From Lachnospiraceae bacterium (lineage in GTDB: Bacteria; Bacillota; Clostridia; Lachnospirales; Lachnospiraceae), in assembly GCA_028721415.1 (NCBI GenBank), contig JAQYIU010000075.1:1-49879 (forward strand): 49,879 bases of DNA. The letters run 5' to 3'. The notes beneath the pieces are model-generated. The model was given only the letters and a program-made list of their open reading frames with translations, ran no database searches and was not told where the DNA came from. Numbering within the stretch: the stretch's first letter is position 1; every line of letters starts with the position of its first letter. Shown here piece by piece: positions 20,066 through 29,646 of the stretch. The position numbers were made by a program, and so were the translations under genes.

Positions 20066-20115
20066 AAGTTTATCACAGGGAAATTTTTTTGTAAAGAGTT
20101 TTTCTATAAAATTAA

Positions 20116-21048
20116 TTAGTTTTTTAATGTATCCAGCAATTTTTGAAAATATTCCGGGAGGGGAGCCTCAAATTCCACATATCGACCGGTTCTTGGATGA
20201 CGAAATCCCAGTACTCTTGCGTGAAGACATTGTCCCTGTAATCCAGTCATCCCATTTTTAGGGCCATAAATGGAATCCCCTATCAACGGATGACGAATAC
20301 TTGCCATGTGGACTCGTATCTGATGTGTCCTGCCTGTTTCTAACTGACATTCTATATGATTATAACGGTGGTTCAGATGGTCAAGCACCCGATAATGCGT
20401 CACAGCATGTTTTCCGTTTTTGTATTCCACGGCCATTTTTTTTCGATCGACAGGACTTCTCCCGATGGGTGCATCCACAGTCCCGCTTTCTTCTGCAAAA
20501 TTATGGTATACAATTGCCTCATAACGTCTCGTTATAGAATGTTCTTTTAACTGTTCAGCAAGGCTTTTATGCGCCAGATCATTCTTGCAGACTACCAAAA
20601 CCCCTGTGGTATCTTTATCGATCCGATGCACAATACCAGGCCGTAACACTCCGTTAATTCCGGACAAGTTATCTTTGCAATGGTATAATAATCCGTTTAC
20701 TAAAGTGCCGGAATATCTTCCCGGACAAGGATGTACCACCATATCTTTCGGTTTGTTAATCAATATAACGTCCTCATCTTCATACAGAATATCCAGATCC
20801 ATAGGTTCCGGTAATACTTCAAGTTCTTTTAACGGCGGTATACACATCAGAATCTGGTCATCCACATTCAATCGGCTGCTGGCTTTCGTTCTGCTGTCAT
20901 TCAGTGTCACTCTGCCGTCTTTGATCAGTTTTTGAATATAAGATCTTGACTGCTCCTGCATTTCTCCTGCCAGGAACTGATCAATTCTCATCCCTTCCTG
21001 TTCTTCTGTTACGGTATAGTAGTATTTTTGTTCTTTCTTTTCTTCCAT
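20116..21048 (-). CDS. RluA/RluD-family 23S rRNA pseudouridine synthase
   Basis: S4-like N-terminus (MRIDQFLAGEM) and RPGIVHRIDKDTTGVLVVCKND, LETGRTHQIRVHMASIRHPLIGDSIYG. Confidence 0.93.
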   Translation of the reverse strand: MEEKKEQKYYYTVTEEQEGMRIDQFLAGEMQEQSRSYIQKLIKDGRVTLNDSRTKASSRLNVDDQILMCIPPLKELEVLPEPMDLDILYEDEDVILINKPKDMVVHPCPGRYSGTLVNGLLYHCKDNLSGINGVLRPGIVHRIDKDTTGVLVVCKNDLAHKSLAEQLKEHSITRRYEAIVYHNFAEESGTVDAPIGRSPVDRKKMAVEYKNGKHAVTHYRVLDHLNHRYNHIECQLETGRTHQIRVHMASIRHPLIGDSIYGPKNGMTGLQGQCLHARVLGFRHPRTGRYVEFEAPLPEYFQKLLDTLKN

Positions 21049-21542
21049 TACGCCCTCTTGGAAAATATTATTTCGAAATCTTCATCTTTATAATAAAAAA
21101 CAACAAGAATGATCAATAAAACCGCCGACACTGTCACATAAATATCCGCCACGTTAAACACCGGAAAATCAATCAATCGAAAATAGATAAAATCGACTAC
21201 ATATTTTCTGAAAATTCGATCAATCATGTTACCGACTGCTCCTGCGGCGATCAGACAAAGACAAATTTTCAGACCTCTGTAATGTCTGTTTTCGGGAATT
21301 CTGGGCATCATCCACAAAAGGATTCCCAGAACCACCACTGTGATCAGCAGAAAAAACCACTGTCGATTCTGCATGATTCCAAATGCTGCTCCTCGATTTT
21401 CCACATAATGAAATTCCAACACACCAGAAATAATGGATATTGGATTATTGCCTCGTAGTTGAAGGATAGCCCAGAGTTTTGTAATCTGATCGAGAATTAT
21501 CAGTGTACATAATCCCGTAATTATTTTTAACCATTGTCTCAT
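21048..21542 (-). CDS. lspA: Lipoprotein signal peptidase LspA
   Basis: LIILDQITKLWA, YVENRGAAFGI, GAVGNMIDRI, VVDFIYF...FPVFNVADIYVTVSA. Confidence 0.95.
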   Translation of the reverse strand: MRQWLKIITGLCTLIILDQITKLWAILQLRGNNPISIISGVLEFHYVENRGAAFGIMQNRQWFFLLITVVVLGILLWMMPRIPENRHYRGLKICLCLIAAGAVGNMIDRIFRKYVVDFIYFRLIDFPVFNVADIYVTVSAVLLIILVVFYYKDEDFEIIFSKRA

Positions 21543-21558
21543 AGTTCATTCTCCCATT

Positions 21559-22638
21559 CTATTTAAAGGGAACGCTCATCTCCTCTTCCGTCACATCCCG
21601 GAAAACTTCTGCTTTTCCAATTTCTTTCAACAGAACAAATTTGATTGAGCCGTGTTCCATTTTTTTATCATGACGCGTTTCTGCAATGATATCGCAACAA
21701 TCCAGTTCTGCAGGAACATCCGGAAAATCAAAGTAATCAAAAATTTCTTTGATTTCTTCATATTCTTCTTTGGAGATGTATCCTCTTTCCAGGGACATTT
21801 TACTTGCGAGAACTGCTCCGATGGCAACACATTCTCCATGAGCAAGCTTAAAATCCATCAATTTTTCAATGGAATGACCAAAGGTATGACCAAAATTCAG
21901 ATAAGCACGGATTCCCTGTTCTTTCGGATCTTCTTCAACCACGGCACGTTTTATCCTACAGCTTCCTTCCACCATAATAGCCAGTGCATCCGGTTCTCTT
22001 GCGGCAATTTTTTCTCTGTTATCTCTGATCCACCGATAATATTCTGCATCCTGAATCAGACCGTGTTTGATTACTTCACCAAGCCCACTGTGAAACTGCC
22101 GTTCCGAAAGTGTCTTCAGCGTATTAATATTAATATACACCAGCTTTGGCATATAAAAAGCACCAACCATATTCTTGTAGGACATGAAATCTACTCCGGT
22201 TTTTCCTCCAATACTGCTGTCTACCTGAGCAAGCAGACTGGTAGGTACCTGGATAAAATCAATTCCTCTAAGATAGGTAGCGGCGGCAAAACCGGTGAGA
22301 TCTCCTGTAACTCCACCCCCAAGAGCAATGAGCATATCTTTTCTGTCAAATTCATGCCGAATCAGAAAACGATATAACTGCTGAACCGTCTGCAGATTTT
22401 TATTTTCTTCTCCCTCCTGAAAAATAAAAATCTTTAATTTGCTGCAATGAGGCTCCAGCAGTTCCTGAAATTCATTGAGATAATAGGATGCTACATTACG
22501 CTCTGTCACAATACACAGTTTTCTCTTTGCAATATCAAACTGTTCCAATTCTTTTAAGATCTCCTCAAAGTTGTCTTTTATAACGATATCATAAATTTTT
22601 TTGCTCGCATCTTTCACTTCCAAACGTTTTTCCAGCAT
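21559..22638 (-). CDS. aroB: 3-dehydroquinate synthase
   Basis: IALGGGVTGDLTGFAAATYLRGIDFIQVPTSLLAQVDSSIGGKTGVD, LNFGHTFGHSIE, HGECVAIG. Confidence 0.97.
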   Translation of the reverse strand: MLEKRLEVKDASKKIYDIVIKDNFEEILKELEQFDIAKRKLCIVTERNVASYYLNEFQELLEPHCSKLKIFIFQEGEENKNLQTVQQLYRFLIRHEFDRKDMLIALGGGVTGDLTGFAAATYLRGIDFIQVPTSLLAQVDSSIGGKTGVDFMSYKNMVGAFYMPKLVYININTLKTLSERQFHSGLGEVIKHGLIQDAEYYRWIRDNREKIAAREPDALAIMVEGSCRIKRAVVEEDPKEQGIRAYLNFGHTFGHSIEKLMDFKLAHGECVAIGAVLASKMSLERGYISKEEYEEIKEIFDYFDFPDVPAELDCCDIIAETRHDKKMEHGSIKFVLLKEIGKAEVFRDVTEEEMSVPFK

Positions 22639-22680
22639 ATTCTTCCTCCTGTCTCGTCAATTATCTTAGGATAACAAATT

Positions 22681-22749
22681 GCAGAGTAAATACACAGGAA
22701 ATCGCATCATGTTATTGTCATGATACGATAATCTATGTATGTACTCTGC
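22681..22749 (-). promoter_or_regulatory. 69-nt long imperfect hairpin in the aroB 5' region
   Basis: 31-nt arms with 25 of 31 Watson-Crick matches around a 7-nt loop. Extra G-U wobble pairs form when read on the minus (aroB sense) strand. Confidence 0.6.
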
Positions 22750-22828
22750 TCTTTATTCTGTAGGAACCAGTGGCTTTGCTGACCGAAGCCGACGCAAAGT
22801 CTCAAGTATGTTCAGCTTTTTATTTATG

Positions 22829-23377
22829 CTAAAATTTGGTCAATTCCGGAGAAAGCATACTGTCACTGATAATCTCGTCTCTTAAATCTCCGGACACTTC
22901 AATATTGCCTGGTGCCACAATAAAAATATTATTGGAAATCGCTTTTAAAGAACCATCTACTGCAAAACTTGCTCCACCAATAAAATCGATGATTCTCTGT
23001 GCCTGGCTGATTTCAATACCTTCCAGATTCACAACAATTGTCTTTCCTTCTTTCAGAAAATCTGCAACGATCTGCGCTTCATTAAATTCCTGTGGTTTAA
23101 TTACTTTCACACTCTCACCTTCTTCTTGTCTTCCATGAAATGGGATTACTCTGCTTTCAGATTCTTCTGGATCCGGTTCTTCTTCCTTCTCTTTCTTTTT
23201 GCGACGGAAAGACAGCACCGGTTTCTTCGGCTGATCCTCATCCATCTCTTCCTCAGAATCCTCTTCTTCTTCATAAGTATCCATTATCTCGTCATACTCT
23301 TCATCGAATTCATCTGTCATTTCATCGCCATCATTCAGCTTCATCATGTTTAAGAATTTCTCGGCAAACTTCACCAT
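22829..23377 (-). CDS. sepF: Cell division protein SepF
   Basis: MVKFAEKFLNMMKL N-terminus, acidic linker, VIKPQEFNEAQIVADFLKEGKTIVVNLEGIEISQAQRIIDFIGGASFAVDGSL. Start refined using AGGAGG. Confidence 0.95.
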   Translation of the reverse strand: MVKFAEKFLNMMKLNDGDEMTDEFDEEYDEIMDTYEEEEDSEEEMDEDQPKKPVLSFRRKKKEKEEEPDPEESESRVIPFHGRQEEGESVKVIKPQEFNEAQIVADFLKEGKTIVVNLEGIEISQAQRIIDFIGGASFAVDGSLKAISNNIFIVAPGNIEVSGDLRDEIISDSMLSPELTKF

Positions 23378-23443
23378 TCCCATGTACCTCCTGTTATTTC
23401 TACTCACCGCCAGTACTTCGTACACAAGACGTTGAGACACATA

Positions 23444-24136
23444 TTAAATGTTGTAATTTCGTTCTCCGAAGATTCCAGTACCTACGCGAACCATCGTAGC
23501 ACCTTCTTCAATCGCAACTTCATAATCATTGGTCATACCCATTGATAGAATATCCATAGTTACATTATCAATGTTTTTCCTTCCAATGTCAACAAATAAT
23601 TCATGTAATTTTTTGAAATAACAGCGATTTTCTTCCGGATCTGCAACATACGGAGCACTTGTCATCAACCCCCGGATATGCACATGAGGAAACTTGCTGA
23701 TTTCTGTGATGATCGCGAGCAAATTCTCCGTATCAAGCCCAAACTTGGTTTCCTCTTCTGCAATATTTACCTGTATCAAAATCTGTGCTGTCAGATTTCT
23801 TTTTGCTGCTTCTTTTTCTATCTGTTTTGCCAGATGGACAGAATCCACAGAATGAATGAGAACTGTTTTATCAATAATATATTTAACTTTGTTTGTCTGC
23901 AAGTGACCAATCATATGCCAGTGAACCGGTCTGCTGATTTTCTCATATTTATCGCAGAGTTCCTGTACATAGTTCTCCCCATATTCCATCTGTCCTGTTT
24001 CCAACAATGTTTCAATATCATCAAGCGGTTTCATTTTGCTTACCGCTACTAATGTAATCTCTGATGGATCCCGATCTGCCCTTTTACAGGCAGCATCAAT
24101 TTTTGCTCTGACATTTGCAAAATTCTCTTTTAACAT
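23444..24136 (-). CDS. YggS/YlmE-family PLP homeostasis protein
   Basis: ITLVAVSKMKP, YGENYVQEL, WHMIGHLQTNKVKYI, LSMGMTNDYEVAIEEGATMVRVGTGIFG. Confidence 0.95.
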   Translation of the reverse strand: MLKENFANVRAKIDAACKRADRDPSEITLVAVSKMKPLDDIETLLETGQMEYGENYVQELCDKYEKISRPVHWHMIGHLQTNKVKYIIDKTVLIHSVDSVHLAKQIEKEAAKRNLTAQILIQVNIAEEETKFGLDTENLLAIITEISKFPHVHIRGLMTSAPYVADPEENRCYFKKLHELFVDIGRKNIDNVTMDILSMGMTNDYEVAIEEGATMVRVGTGIFGERNYNI

Positions 24137-24157
24137 TTTCTCACCCCTGAAATTATA

Positions 24158-25546
24158 TCAGTAAATCACCTGATTTTCTTTGATCGTATCACTATTAAGT
24201 ATCACCCGGTCATACAATTCCAATTTGCTCTCTTCGGCAGAAACAATACAATAATCTTCATTTCTTTCTAATATTACGACTGGTTTAAATACCGCATATC
24301 CTCTGTTCACCATAAAAACTCCCTGGATATCTTTTGTCTGTCTCAATGTATAGGTTTCCGTCATATCCAGATTGGAAATTATATCACCGTCCTTTAACCC
24401 ATCAGTTGAAATCAGTACATATATATCTTCTGTTCGATAAACTGTCACTGGGACCTGGGTTAAAACCTTAACTCCTTTTTTGTTGGTTGTCATAACGTTG
24501 ACCTGAGAACTGCTGCTGGAATTACTTCCCCTGGTCAGATATTTCTGCGGGATTTTATATACTTTTTTTGTTACCAGCGAACTGGATGGAATTTTGAGCC
24601 CATCCGTTTCTGATAATAACAGCTCCACTGATAAAAATCTCTGATTCAGATATCTCTGTACATAATTGTCAAAGGTTAACGTAATGTAATAGCCATCTGT
24701 TTTCTTTTGACACAAGTAGGGAACCGTTGTCACAAAATTATCTTTTTGAAAAGTCACCTGCACTGTATTTTTATTTTCTGATCGAAGATTATTCATACGA
24801 TTGTAATCCTCTTCATTAACTGAAAGAATCAGTTTCCATCTCTGACCTGTAACAATACGATAAACTGGTGATCCGGCAGATAGTTTTTCTGTACTTCGAA
24901 GATCTTTCATCTTTGATTTATTCTCAAATCGTTTTTTCGTCACAGAGGCTTCTGTCAGTTCTTCAAGACCGTCCGATGCAAAGGAAACCAGGCCTGATAG
25001 GTCTGATTCTACTTCTACATAGCAGCCCTTTCCATATTTCTCTTCCAGTTTCTCTTTATTATCTGCGATGATCGTATCCGTATATGACATCAATTCATGA
25101 TTAATCTCATTTTTCGTCTCATAAACTTCTGAAAAATTATCATCCGAATATCCTTCGCTGAAAGTTTTTAATTCTTCAAAAATCTGTTTTTTTTCTGTAT
25201 CATTTACCGTGCTTTTATTTTGCATCAGTTCATTCAGATAGGATTGAATCTTTCCTGTCGTATCAATCGTATAGACGATACCATTCGCTTTGATTCTGGA
25301 ACCATCTTTTATATAATAGTTCACATAACCATCCTGCTCCGTCGAGACCAGTTTCTCATCTCTGACTATAATTCCGGTACCCTGGATCGTATCTGAAATA
25401 TCGCTTTCGCTCACTTCATAAATTGCCAGTTTTTCTTTTCCCAGATAGCTCAAAACGTAAGCTGTCAGATAAATAATAATCACCAGAAATACTATGGTTC
25501 CCAGATTCAGATGGATATGTGACCTTTTTTTTGCCTGATCTGTCAT
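24158..25546 (-). CDS. HlyD-family / membrane-fusion-like single-TM protein
   Basis: N-terminal TM after a short basic cytoplasmic tail. HlyD-like GTGIIVRDEKLV...GYVNYYIKDGSRIKANGIVYTID. Located in the sepF-yggS cluster. Confidence 0.65.
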   Translation of the reverse strand: MTDQAKKRSHIHLNLGTIVFLVIIIYLTAYVLSYLGKEKLAIYEVSESDISDTIQGTGIIVRDEKLVSTEQDGYVNYYIKDGSRIKANGIVYTIDTTGKIQSYLNELMQNKSTVNDTEKKQIFEELKTFSEGYSDDNFSEVYETKNEINHELMSYTDTIIADNKEKLEEKYGKGCYVEVESDLSGLVSFASDGLEELTEASVTKKRFENKSKMKDLRSTEKLSAGSPVYRIVTGQRWKLILSVNEEDYNRMNNLRSENKNTVQVTFQKDNFVTTVPYLCQKKTDGYYITLTFDNYVQRYLNQRFLSVELLLSETDGLKIPSSSLVTKKVYKIPQKYLTRGSNSSSSSQVNVMTTNKKGVKVLTQVPVTVYRTEDIYVLISTDGLKDGDIISNLDMTETYTLRQTKDIQGVFMVNRGYAVFKPVVILERNEDYCIVSAEESKLELYDRVILNSDTIKENQVIY

Positions 25547-25547
25547 T

Positions 25548-26501
25548 CTATATCTCCCATCGATTCAATGCAGCTCCGTCAAGATAGTTATAATGACTTC
25601 CCTGAACATATCCTTTGTCCTGCATTAATGTTTTCCATTCATCAGTCAGCTTCCACCAACTGCATCCCCAATTACAAAATGCTGCATTTTTTTCCGGTAT
25701 TCTGCTGAACAGTCGTTCCACGACCATATCGGGTCGAAGCAAAGCCATAAATTCTGCCAGCCGATTTAAATATTCTTCTTTTGAACATATTTTTATTCTA
25801 CCATCTCTATATTCCTTATACAATACGGAGTTTTGGGGAATATAAAGGGAATGAAGCTTCACCATGGATACCGGCAAAGATGACAGGATTCTGGCGGATT
25901 CTTTGGCATCTTCCATGGTATCTCCCGGTAAATTTAAAATCATATGTGCACATACCGGCATATGATATTGCTCTATAGTAAGAACTGCATTAATAAATTC
26001 TGCCAGTCCGTGTCCGCGATTAACCTGATTCAGTGTATGATAATTCACCGTCTGTAATCCCAATTCAATGGAAATCTCTATGCCAGTTTCCTCTCGATAC
26101 ACAGAAAAAGCATCCAGATAATCTTTTCTGATACAATCCGGTCTGGTGGAAATACAGATTTCGACGATATCCTCCACTTCACCAGCCTGTTTTATGTAAT
26201 CCATCAACTGAGCCAAAGGTAAAAAAGTATTGGTATAATTCTGAAAGTATGCAATAAACCGATGTGCATGATATCGTTTTTCCACTTTACTTCTGGAATT
26301 CTCCAATTGTTCTTTCACAGACACCTGACAATCTACCGCTTCAAATCCAGTTCCTTCGTCTGCACAAAAAGAACAACCAGTTCCTTCCTTTCGATTGGGA
26401 CAGGAAACCGGCAAATTCACTGGAAGCTTATATACTTTTTCTCCATATTTTTCTCTTAAATATTCTGCATAAGAATAATACAGACGTTCTTCCCTGTTCA
26501 T
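25548..26501 (-). CDS. TIGR01212-type radical SAM protein (YhcC-like)
   Basis: VSCPNRKEGTGCSFCADEG cysteine motif, YFQNYTNTF, ISTRPDCI, IELGLQTVNYHTLNQVNRGH. Start refined to MNREERLYYSYAEY. Confidence 0.9.
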   Translation of the reverse strand: MNREERLYYSYAEYLREKYGEKVYKLPVNLPVSCPNRKEGTGCSFCADEGTGFEAVDCQVSVKEQLENSRSKVEKRYHAHRFIAYFQNYTNTFLPLAQLMDYIKQAGEVEDIVEICISTRPDCIRKDYLDAFSVYREETGIEISIELGLQTVNYHTLNQVNRGHGLAEFINAVLTIEQYHMPVCAHMILNLPGDTMEDAKESARILSSLPVSMVKLHSLYIPQNSVLYKEYRDGRIKICSKEEYLNRLAEFMALLRPDMVVERLFSRIPEKNAAFCNWGCSWWKLTDEWKTLMQDKGYVQGSHYNYLDGAALNRWEI

Positions 26502-26514
26502 ATCAATATCCTTT

Positions 26515-26549
26515 AAAAAAGACAGCCTCATAATAATTATGAGGCAGTC
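26515..26549 (-). terminator. Rho-independent terminator between the P-loop ORF and the radical SAM gene
   Basis: On the minus strand: GACTGCCTCATAAT...ATTATGAGGCTGTC followed by TTTTTT. Confidence 0.8.
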
Positions 26550-26600
26550 TTGTCGTACTGAAATGTTGTTAATATGTACTCTCTCTGTACAGAGGAAATC

Positions 26601-27017
26601 TTATAAAGCTACTGTCACATACTGCTGTACGGACTCCGGCATACTTTCTTTTTCTGTAGAAGCACTGATAACAAAGTTCACTTCATATTTTTTCGATAAT
26701 TCATCCAGTTTAGTAATTGCATATTCCAGATTATCTTCGATACATGCTGTTGTCAGGAAGCTATCTAAATAAATCTTATCAAGATCATGATCCTGAGATA
26801 AAATACCTGCAATGAATCCGATAAACATATCTGTATTTGTAATATTGAAATCAGGTACAACAATAAGACGAATCTGATTACTCAGTTCATACATATGTTT
26901 GCTATTTTTGTCAAGATAAACGATTGTTCCTTTTGTAAGTTTAATGTCATCGTTCACTTTCTGTATTAATACTTTCGTTTTACCATGTCCTTTTAAACCT
27001 GCAATAATTTCAATCAT
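26601..27017 (-). CDS. Small conserved P-loop protein of unknown function
   Basis: 138 aa with N-terminal Walker A-like GLKGHGKTK and a possible Walker B-like KIYLDSF. Good SD and its own putative promoter. Confidence 0.7.
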   Translation of the reverse strand: MIEIIAGLKGHGKTKVLIQKVNDDIKLTKGTIVYLDKNSKHMYELSNQIRLIVVPDFNITNTDMFIGFIAGILSQDHDLDKIYLDSFLTTACIEDNLEYAITKLDELSKKYEVNFVISASTEKESMPESVQQYVTVAL

Positions 27018-27081
27018 GTTGATTTCCTCCTTAAATTATATTGTCTGCTTTCGCAGTCATTATTGATTCTGCTTATGATAT

Positions 27082-27110
27082 ATTATAATTTATATCCTCT
27101 AAAAGCACAA
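27082..27110 (-). promoter_or_regulatory. Sigma-A-type promoter for the small P-loop gene
   Basis: On the minus strand: TTGTGC, 17-nt spacer, TATAAT. Confidence 0.6.
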
Positions 27111-27113
27111 CCA

Positions 27114-28085
27114 TTAATTCGTTGTTTTTTCCAGTAATCTTGTCATGGAATGATAAAGTGCCGGTTTATCTTCCGCACCAAGAACAACAGAGAAATATCT
27201 CTCTCCTTTTGTATTCTCTGTCATCAAAATCAGACAGGATTTGGCTACTGAAGTAGTTCCCGTTTTACCACCGTACATGACAACACCTTCCGGAACAGGA
27301 TATTCATTGAGCAGATAATAGTTTGTACTCTGCATATATTCCTGAACTTCCTGTCCTGCTTTATTCACATAAGTCATTGTGTAATCTTTCATGGATACCG
27401 TATCCACAAAGGTATCATATTTCACAGCTTCTTTGAATATCAAATAAAGATCATAGGCAGTGGTATAATGTGTATCCACATGAAGTCCATTTGAATTATC
27501 AAAATGAGTGTGGGTCGCTCCCAGTTCTTTTGCTTTCTTATTCATCATATCTACAAAAGCATCCTCGGAACCTGCAATGTATTCTGCCAATATTACAGTA
27601 CAGTCATTTGCTGACTTGATCATCATCGTATGAAAAACCTGATCTACTGTCACAGTCGCTCCTTTGGTGAGGGTACTGATCACTGCTCCGTCCTCTGCCA
27701 TGACAATATCATGATCCAGGGTGATCTCATCATTGAAATTCCCCTTTTCCAGAGTCAGAAGAGCCGTCATAATCTTTGTGATACTGGCAGGATACACCTG
27801 CTCAAAACACCGATAAGATTCCACAACTTCATTCGTACTGTCATTAATCAGTAAATCTGCGTAATCTGTACTCTGAAAGTTCGGATCTGACTCCTCTGCT
27901 TTGGAGAGGACTGCCAGATCTGCCGCCATCCCGCTGATTTCTGTCCTTTCCTCTTTCATTTCTTTTGCATAATAAGAATCATATGAATCAGAAAAAGCAA
28001 AAGGATCTTGGGAACAGCCGGAAAGGCAAATGCATACTGTCATCAAAAAAGCACTGATTACTAGGTATATTTTGTTCTGTTTCAT
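27114..28085 (-). CDS. Serine-type D-Ala-D-Ala carboxypeptidase (lipoprotein)
   Basis: Lipobox-like LSGCS, YPASITKIMTALLTLE (SxxK), SANDCTV (SxN), GGKTGTT (KTG). Start refined using GGCGG SD. Confidence 0.92.
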   Translation of the reverse strand: MKQNKIYLVISAFLMTVCICLSGCSQDPFAFSDSYDSYYAKEMKEERTEISGMAADLAVLSKAEESDPNFQSTDYADLLINDSTNEVVESYRCFEQVYPASITKIMTALLTLEKGNFNDEITLDHDIVMAEDGAVISTLTKGATVTVDQVFHTMMIKSANDCTVILAEYIAGSEDAFVDMMNKKAKELGATHTHFDNSNGLHVDTHYTTAYDLYLIFKEAVKYDTFVDTVSMKDYTMTYVNKAGQEVQEYMQSTNYYLLNEYPVPEGVVMYGGKTGTTSVAKSCLILMTENTKGERYFSVVLGAEDKPALYHSMTRLLEKTTN

Positions 28086-28101
28086 TTTTCCGCCTTCTAA
28101 A

Positions 28102-28497
28102 TTATCGATACATTTCCCGCCATTCCAGATCGCCATGATCCAGGGCTTTGATCAGTAATTCTGCAGATGCAAGATTGGTAGCCAGCGGAATATTGTGAAT
28201 ATCGCATAACCGCATTACATTGAACAGATCCGGCTCATGCATTTTCTGATTCTGAGGGTCTCTCAAAAAGATAACCATATCAATCAGGTTATGCTCAATC
28301 TGTGACCCCAGCTGCTGTTCTCCTCCAAGAGGACCTGCCAGATATTTATGAATTGTGAGATTCGTTACTTCCTCAATCAATCTTCCTGTGGTTGCGGTTG
28401 CAAACAATTCATGCCTATTCAATATTCCACGATACGCAATACAGAGATTCTGCATCAATTTCTTTTTTCCATCATGGGCAATTAATCCAACATTCAT
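28102..28497 (-). CDS. mgsA: Methylglyoxal synthase
   Basis: MNVGLIAHDGKKKLM, LFATATTGRLIE, GPLGGEQQLGSQI, VIFLRDPQNQKMHEPD. Confidence 0.96.
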   Translation of the reverse strand: MNVGLIAHDGKKKLMQNLCIAYRGILNRHELFATATTGRLIEEVTNLTIHKYLAGPLGGEQQLGSQIEHNLIDMVIFLRDPQNQKMHEPDLFNVMRLCDIHNIPLATNLASAELLIKALDHGDLEWREMYR

Positions 28498-28519
28498 AAA
28501 AATCCCTCCTAAAACAAAC

Positions 28520-29632
28520 TCAATAATGTCGTTGTAATCCTATGTTTAAAACAATTCCCATTCCAGCCATACAACTTAGCAACGAAGTCAGGCCATAACT
28601 AAGAAACGGCAGTGGCAAACCTGTATTTGGCAAAATTTGCGTTGCCACTCCAATATTTATAAATGACTGAAAACCAATCAGCGCCGCAATTCCCGTTGCA
28701 ATCAGCCTTCCACTCATATTTTTGGCACGATTTGCTATAATTAAACATTGTATCACTATTATTGCCAGTAAAGCAATTACTATTATACTTCCAATAAAAC
28801 CGACTTCTTCTCCAATCACAGAAAAAATGAAGTCAGTCTGCTGTTCTGAAACCAGACCGGTATCCGTAACTGAAACATCTGAAATCGTATTATTATTCAG
28901 ACCTTTTCCATATAATTGCCCAGAACCAATTGCCATAACTGAATTCTGTTGCTGGTACGCAGAAGTATCTGCATATTCGGACGGGTTAATAAATGTCATG
29001 ATTCTGGTCACCTGATATTCTTTCAGTAAAATCTGGTTTGGTGTCTGAATATACCATACGAACAATACTGCAAGCGGTACAAACACAATAATGCATTTAC
29101 GAATAAATTTTGTATTCAGTCCTCCTACAAAAATCATTGCAAGAAGAATAAAAGTAATATCCAATGTAGTTGACAAATCCGGCTCAATCACAACCAGAAA
29201 CAATGGCAGGGCACATAATCCAGCCAGTCTGGCAAGTACTTTCCAATCATTGAACTCCTCTTCATGTTCCTGAATATAAACTGCAACAAAAATAATCATA
29301 ATAATTTTTGTAAATTCAGAAGGCTGTATTCTGGTAAATCCGAGATTAATCCATCTTCTGGCTCCTCCAACCTTCACACCGACTATTTTTACAAACAAAA
29401 GCATCACAATATTAATTGCATACAAAATTCTACTGTAATCACAGATAAAATTATAATTGATCACAGATAAAAACAGCATCACAGCAGCACAAAAAATCAA
29501 ACCAACAAACTGCTTGCTTGTATATGAACTATCAGCACTATTTATAAACAGAACCCCCAGACAACTGGTTGCAAGAACAACGGTGACCAATAACCAATTA
29601 TAATTCTTAAACTGGTATTTCTGTTTTAACAT
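28520..29632 (-). CDS. SEDS-family RodA/FtsW cell-shape/division protein
   Basis: RRWINLGFTRIQPSEFTKI, LVVIEPDLSTTLDI, DFIFSVIGEEVGFIGS, LPNTGLPLPFLSYGLTSLLSCM. Confidence 0.93.
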   Translation of the reverse strand: MLKQKYQFKNYNWLLVTVVLATSCLGVLFINSADSSYTSKQFVGLIFCAAVMLFLSVINYNFICDYSRILYAINIVMLLFVKIVGVKVGGARRWINLGFTRIQPSEFTKIIMIIFVAVYIQEHEEEFNDWKVLARLAGLCALPLFLVVIEPDLSTTLDITFILLAMIFVGGLNTKFIRKCIIVFVPLAVLFVWYIQTPNQILLKEYQVTRIMTFINPSEYADTSAYQQQNSVMAIGSGQLYGKGLNNNTISDVSVTDTGLVSEQQTDFIFSVIGEEVGFIGSIIVIALLAIIVIQCLIIANRAKNMSGRLIATGIAALIGFQSFINIGVATQILPNTGLPLPFLSYGLTSLLSCMAGMGIVLNIGLQRHY

Positions 29633-29646
29633 GCGAACCTCCTGGT

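Noticed and set aside
21652-22377. 241-aa plus-strand ORF antisense to aroB
   Set aside because: Antisense to well-supported aroB. Phe/His/Ile-rich shadow translation with no family resemblance.
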